Source of the DNA: CAVVZJ01 sp963752755
GTDB lineage: Bacteria; Planctomycetota; Planctomycetia; Isosphaerales; Isosphaeraceae
Assembly: GCA_963752755.1 (NCBI GenBank)
Contig: CAVVZJ010000004.1
Location: forward strand, 496,001 to 560,000
Direction of reading: 5' to 3'
Length of the DNA stretch: 64,000 nt
The notes below the pieces were generated by a model. That model was not told the origin of the DNA, made no database searches, and saw nothing but the letters and a program-made list of their open reading frames with translations. Shown one piece after another: positions 59,528 to 64,000 of this stretch. The position numbers were made by a program, and so were the translations under genes. Within the stretch, counting starts at the first letter, position 1. Every line of letters starts with the position of its first letter.

Positions 59528-60175
59528 TTACGACGCTTCTGCCGAGATTCCACGGAGCCGCTTGGCCCGGGTCGTTTTGCGTCGAAGCCGGTCTCGAAGC
59601 GCCCCGGAAAGCTGGGCCCGACGCCGACGGAGTTCGTCGGACTCGGCTTGTCGACCGAGGGCATCATTGCAAGCAATTAGACCATCCAGAGCCTCGTAGA
59701 GAGGTTGGTTGGCCGCACGATCCGGGGGAAGCCGGCCCGTGAAATGGGATGGAAGGGCACGCATGGCCAGTTCGTAAACGTAGCCGAAATGCCCGCGAGC
59801 CAGGGTGGGGTTCCTGTCTTCCTGAAGCGCGATTCGGCCGAGGGCGGCATGGATCCAGAGGTTCTCGTGGAAGCCCTCGAGGGCGTAACGGAGGATCTCA
59901 CGTGCCTCGTCCGGCTCGCCCGCTCGCCAGACCTCCATGGCCTCCTCGTAATCGAGGCGAACCTCCTCGACGCCGGGAGGATGAGCCAGTTCAAAGGCGC
60001 CTTCCCCGAGCGGTCGAATCGAGAGGTGCCCTGCGGTCGGCTCACCTCGGCTGACCTCTCGGCCGCCCGCCTGGCGTCCTCGTCCACGGCCTGGCCGCTG
60101 GCCGCCGGGACGACCCGGACCGCGTCCCCAGCGATTTGCACGTTCCCGGTTCGCTCCTCGATCGCGTTCAGACAT
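59528..60175 (-). CDS. TPR-like helical protein, function unknown
   Basis: An intact 215-residue protein from ATG at 60175 (MSERDRGANRERANRWGRGP). The first ~45 residues are Arg/Gly-rich, as in RNA-binding tails. Residues ~60-165 form TPR-like helix pairs (YEEAMEVWRAGEPDEAREIL, RYALEGFHENLWIHAALGRI, LARGHFGYVYELAMRALP). The C-terminus is strongly basic (LRRRRAQLSGALRDRLRRKT, TRAKRLRG). No family name is assigned. The basic ends suggest nucleic acid or ribosome binding, but that is composition only. It sits between ispE and a NusG paralogue on the same strand. Confidence 0.75.
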   Translation of the reverse strand: MSERDRGANRERANRWGRGPGRPGGQRPGRGRGRQAGGREVSRGEPTAGHLSIRPLGEGAFELAHPPGVEEVRLDYEEAMEVWRAGEPDEAREILRYALEGFHENLWIHAALGRIALQEDRNPTLARGHFGYVYELAMRALPSHFTGRLPPDRAANQPLYEALDGLIACNDALGRQAESDELRRRRAQLSGALRDRLRRKTTRAKRLRGISAEAS

Positions 60176-60372
60176 CGTCGGTCTCCCGATCCGTGCGGGG
60201 ACCTGGACGATGGGATAGGGCCGGTCCCACTCTGCGATCTTAGTGGAACCAGCGCAGGAACGCGAGGCCCGGACGGATCACGACCGGCAACCGACACGAT
60301 TGACGCGGATGGTCGAACGGCAGGGCGGCTTCGCGAAGGGCCGGAGACACGTCCGGGAGGCACGCCGAGGGC

Positions 60373-61047
60373 TCATCTGGACTCTCCCGGCAGGGGGGCG
60401 GGACTGATGCGGTTGGAGTGGCGCGGGGGTCGAGTGCGGGATTGGCCGGTCTTCTGGTTGTCCACGAGCGATACCGACACGGGTTCCACCTGCCAATCAT
60501 TCAACTCGATAGTCACACCACGTCCAAGGAACCGGACAACGGCTGCGAATCGGTCGCGGTTGTCGCGGCGGACGACGACACCGATCAGGCCGGCGAGGGG
60601 CCCGTGAAGAATGCGAACCTCGGTTCCGAGCGGGTGCGTTGGCTCGGGCACGACAGGCAGGCCCGAGGTGAGCATGCGATGAATCTGGAGGAGGTCCCGC
60701 TCCAACTCCGTCTGGTCGCCAACTTCCAGCGCCTGAACCAGGCTATCGCCCTGGAAGGCTTCGAGGCGATCGTGCGCGTCTCCGAGCAAGAAGAGGTAGC
60801 CGGTGAACAGCGGCACCACCGAGGAGATCTTACGCCCCATCGGCGTTCGCCCCACCTGGACGACCAGCGGGAGGTAGAAGGCGATGCGACGGCCGAGGAG
60901 ATGGCGGGCTGTCGCCTTTTCCTGTCTGGACTTGGTGTGAAGGCACCACCATCGCCGCTCTCGACTCGCGTCGAGGTTGGCTCGGTTCGCATCGGCATCC
61001 CAGAGATTAGGTGGATAGAGATCGGGTTCGGCCGGTAGGATCGGCAT
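60373..61047 (-). CDS. NusG-family transcription antiterminator paralogue (RfaH/UpxY-like)
   Basis: An intact 224-residue protein from ATG at 61047 (MPILPAEPDLYPPNLWDADA). The NGN domain is RRWWCLHTKSRQEKATARHL, IAFYLPLVVQVGRTPMGRKI, VVPLFTGYLFLLGDAHDRLE, and the KOW domain GTEVRILHGPLAGLIGVVVR followed by RFAAVVRFLGRGVTIELNDW. Unlike true NusG it lacks the usual housekeeping context (secE, rplK/rplA) and has a divergent N-terminus and a Pro/Arg-rich tail. It therefore resembles specialised paralogues (RfaH, UpxY, LoaP) that assist long polysaccharide or secondary-metabolite operons. The target operon is not visible here. Confidence 0.82.
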   Translation of the reverse strand: MPILPAEPDLYPPNLWDADANRANLDASRERRWWCLHTKSRQEKATARHLLGRRIAFYLPLVVQVGRTPMGRKISSVVPLFTGYLFLLGDAHDRLEAFQGDSLVQALEVGDQTELERDLLQIHRMLTSGLPVVPEPTHPLGTEVRILHGPLAGLIGVVVRRDNRDRFAAVVRFLGRGVTIELNDWQVEPVSVSLVDNQKTGQSRTRPPRHSNRISPAPLPGESR

Positions 61048-61297
61048 GGAGGTCACCTCGGTTGCCTGGTTCGCAGGGTCATTGGGAAACGTCTGATTCC
61101 ATGACACCCGCGTTCTGTATGACTCGGAGCCCCGCACCAGCAGAGGCGACTTGCCACATCCTCCCCGGCAAGCCCAAGTCTGGTGCACGGAAATCAGCAA
61201 GCATTCAGGCGCAAGCGGTTTCACAGAAGAAGAATCCGAAATGCTATGATCGAGTATTCGCGTCCTCGGCGCGTGTAAAGGGAGGAGATTCGCCAGG

Positions 61298-64000
61298 TCA
61301 GTTCTGGGCCAAGGTCTCGACGAGTTCGCGATAGCTCTCACGTTCGATTGGCTGCAGGGCTTCGACCCTGAGACCGGCCCTGGTTGCGGCCTGGAGGGTG
61401 GAGTCGGCCTGGTCACGCTGGCCGGCGGCGGCGTAGGCGCGGGCGAGGTGCATCAGCTTGTCGGGAGCAGGGGCGACCGCGACGACCTCCTGGAGGTCGC
61501 TGATGGCCGGACCGTAGCGCCGGAGCGAAAGGTTGGCGAGGCCGCGGGTGTCGAGGTAGTCCGGCAGGGCTCCATCCAGAGCGATGGCCCGTTCGACGAG
61601 CTGAAGCGCCTCCGCCCCGCTCCCTTTCCGGAGCGAGAGCAGCCAGGCGAGGTTATTCAACGGGCCTCCCTGGTCCTTGTCCGGAGCACGACGCAGGATT
61701 TCCCGGAGGATGACCTCGGCGTCGCGGTCTTTGCCCTGCATGATCCGAAGGTTCGTCAGGTCGAATCGGAGCGAGAGCGAGTCGGGAGACTTCTGGATGG
61801 ACTCTTCCAGCCAGGCGGCGACCCGTTCGCTCGAAGCGGCGTCGGCCCTTGCCGTCCAGATCACTTGAACCGCCAGGTTTCCCGCGAGTTCCGGTGGACC
61901 GTTTTGACGGAGCCGTTCGCAGGTTTCGAGAGCCTCAGAGAGTTGACCCCTGCGCGAGGAAGAGGGCGAGGCGAGCCGGTCCTTGGGGCTGCTCCGGGTC
62001 CGAAGCGGACTGACGGTAAAGCCGCTCGGCCGGTTCGTACTGACCCAGCTTTTCGAGAAGCTCCGCGGCGGCCTTCGCATCGAGGGTCGAGTCCGACCCG
62101 GGCAGATGCTCGACGAGAGCGGCGGCCTCGGCCCCACGGTTTCGCGCAGCAAGCAAGCGGGCCTGGAGCACGATGGTCCTCGGGGCACCAGGCTGGTGTT
62201 TTTTCAGGAGTGAAAACGATTCTTCCGCCTCGTCAAGACGACCTCGTTCGATCAGGTTCTCCACGTAGGCGGTCAGGTATTTCGGGTTCTCCGGGTCGGC
62301 GGTCACGGCATCCCGCAGGAGAGCACGGCCTGATCCCACTCGTGGCCGAGAGTGTGGAGGTGGGCGAGCAAGAATCGCTCGATTGGCTCGGCGGGGGAGA
62401 GCCTTGCCAGCTCCTCGAAGGTGCGGATCGCCTCGCGACGCCCGCCCGGCTGGTACGCCAGCAGCAGAGCCTTCAGCCGCAGATCCTCGATGCTACTGGA
62501 ATCAGCACGAAGGTTCTCGTTGACCAGAGATTGAGCCTCGCGAAGCTGGACCAGGGTGGCGTTCTCGGCCAGGATTGTGGCCAGCCGACGTCGCGCCCAG
62601 ATCAGCTCGCGTTGTGAGGGTCGCAACTTGGGATTGAGGATTTGGGCGAGCAACGTTCGAGCCTTCTCGGTCTGGCCAGACCTCAGATACGCGCCGGCAA
62701 CGATCGCGACGACCGCTGAATCGTGGGGGCGGGCAGCGAGGAGGGCCTGATACTGTTCCTGAGCCTCATCCCAGTGGCCGATCAGTTCGTAGCAAGGCGC
62801 GAGAGCCTCGGGGGCCCTGTCGGGGGGAAGTGCGCGGCGGGCCTCCTCGATGGTGGCCTCCGCCACGTCCGGACGATGGGTGGCCACCAGGGACTGGACG
62901 AGCGCCACCCAGGGTTCGGGGCGATCGCCGGCCAGGGCGACGGCGCGGCGAAGCTCAGTCTCGGCCTCGGCGGATTGTCCTGCCGCCAGGAAAACCTGTC
63001 CGAGCCAGACGTGGTCACGGTAATCGGCGGAGTCCGGAGGGACGGCGCGGCGTGCCAGTTCCAGGGCTCGTGCGGGGTCATGGTCATGCAGTGACATCTC
63101 GGCGGCGATCTGGCCGAGTGAACCGGAGGGTAGGTTTTGTTCCAGAAGGTTGCTGATGAGATGGACGGCCTCGTTATAGCGACCGCGGCTGTTGAGTATG
63201 TGAACCGCGCGCCGGATGGACTCAGGGCCATGCTCCCCGCGTTCGATGGCCACGAGATAGTGCTCGGCCGCCTGCTCCTCGCGGCCCTGGAGATCGTCGA
63301 GATGGGCCTGAGCCAGGGGGATGCGCGACCACAGGGGCCGACGCTGAGCGGCCTCGTCGAGCCGAGAGCGGGCCTTGGCGAGATCCGCCGGTTCACCGCG
63401 GCGTGCACGTTCGAGCAGGAGGGCTGCTTCAGAAAAGCGCCAGAGTGCACCGTCCGCGCCCTCAGCCTGACGGAGTGGTTCAATGATGCGGGCTGCTCCA
63501 TCCAGGTCACCGGCCAGCAGGGCGAGATCAAACCGGCGGCTCTGAGCCTCGGGGTCCTTGGGACGTTGCTCGGCGGCGCGATCCGCGAGCCTCCGGGCGG
63601 CATCAAGCCCGCCAACGCCTCGGAGTGCTGCGATCACAATGTCCTCGACTGGTCGTCGTGACTCGGCCGGGAACCTGTCGAGTCCCTCGGCCAGGCTGTT
63701 CAAGGCTGGGACGGCCTCCTCGCCACCTTGGCGGAGCCAGTAGGCGGCGCGTGCCTGTCGGATCTCGGGGCGATCGCGCAGATGGGTCTCGGCCTCGTCG
63801 AGGGCGACGCGCATCGCCTGGTTCCCCGAGCGGGCAAACGCCAGGCTCGCCAGGGCCAGCCACGGCTCGACCCGATCGGGGTTCCGATCCTTGACCTCAC
63901 GGACCAGTGCCTCGGCGCGTTCGAATTGTCCTCGGGCGGCCAGGGCTTCCGCGTGAAGGAGCTTTGCTTCAATGATTGTCGGGGCCGTCTTCTCGATGTC
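61298..64000 (-). CDS. Large TPR-repeat protein (N-terminus beyond the window; two frameshifts)
   Basis: The frame is open to the right edge (LLHAEALAARGQFERAEALV near 63920), so the start is missing; at least 900 residues are present. TPR units recur throughout: LARGQ-type pairs such as LGQVFLAAGQSAEAETELRR, LIGHWDEAQEQYQALLAARP, AYLRSGQTEKARTLLAQILN, NLIERGRLDEAEESFSLLKK, ELLEKLGQYEPAERLYRQSA and LARAYAAAGQRDQADSTLQA near the C-terminus. Shifts near 62310 and 61950 join three pieces; the stop is at 61298. The layout resembles PEP-CTERM/XrtA-type or polysaccharide-export TPR scaffolds, a link made more plausible by the neighbouring NusG paralogue, but this is inference. Confidence 0.8.

Overview
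The window comes from a GC-rich bacterial chromosome, most likely a planctomycete of the Isosphaeraceae type. Several family habits point there: the DUF1800/DUF1501 gene pair at the left end, two DUF1571 proteins, a secreted protein with an N-terminal LESLEDRHLL motif, a WXXGXW/Gly-Tyr-rich surface protein, an ECF sigma factor with a C-terminal membrane extension, a SpoVG that carries a zinc ribbon, and Tat-exported hydrolases. No integrase, transposase, plasmid gene, phage gene or CRISPR array was seen. This is core and accessory chromosome.

Layout. 1-5.2 kb: secretome genes on + (DUF1800 end, DUF1501, WXXGXW protein). 5.2-12 kb: a minus-strand run (purH, PQQ beta-propeller, membrane zinc-ribbon protein, rimI, DUF1571). 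12.3-21.6 kb: metallo-beta-lactamase hydrolase, membrane protein, a second DUF1571 (minus), thiC, a multi-domain secreted beta-sandwich protein and two DUF2382 stress-type proteins. 21.7-28.6 kb: minus-strand SGNH-like protein, a C26 amidotransferase-like protein lacking its nucleophile, a TlpA thioredoxin and a giant double-MFS spermidine-synthase-like protein. 29.7-33 kb: a 1-phosphofructokinase-type kinase, a dispersed noncoding element, a small STN-like protein and an ECF sigma factor. 33.2-38.4 kb: a metal-efflux locus (Cys-rich small protein, membrane-fusion protein, CzcA-type RND pump). 38.5-41.5 kb: two tRNA clusters (Phe, Glu, a split tRNA-like locus, probable Gly, Gln, Gln; then Asp, Ala, Arg) around an amidohydrolase and a small secreted protein. 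41.6-49.5 kb: sugar-nucleotide genes, including a GHMP-kinase/UDPGP-pyrophosphorylase fusion, a PfkB kinase and an acyl-CoA/ACP synthetase. 49.6-56.6 kb: FHA-kinase, tyrA, a PurS-PurS-PurL fusion, a NYN ribonuclease and purQ. 56.6-64 kb (minus): alpha/beta hydrolase, spoVG, ispE, a small TPR-type protein, a NusG paralogue and a large TPR protein that runs off the end.

A major caveat governs the whole annotation. Many conserved genes (thiC, purL, tyrA, acyl-CoA synthetase, both PfkB genes, CzcA and others) read correctly only if one allows single-base shifts, mostly one extra base, often in C/G runs or beside CTGG/CAGG. The same fault appears in the tRNA-Asp acceptor stem and between internal repeats of one gene. 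The simplest reading is insertion-dominated sequencing error, not mass pseudogenisation, so frameshifted genes are given here as single CDS spans with the shift points named.

The items most worth following are the kinase-pyrophosphorylase fusion (42.7-46.1 kb), a dispersed element with an extended -10 followed by a boxA-like motif present at 30.7 and 46.4 kb on opposite strands, the NYN ribonuclease lodged between purL and purQ, the zinc-ribbon SpoVG, and the nucleophile-less C26 protein.
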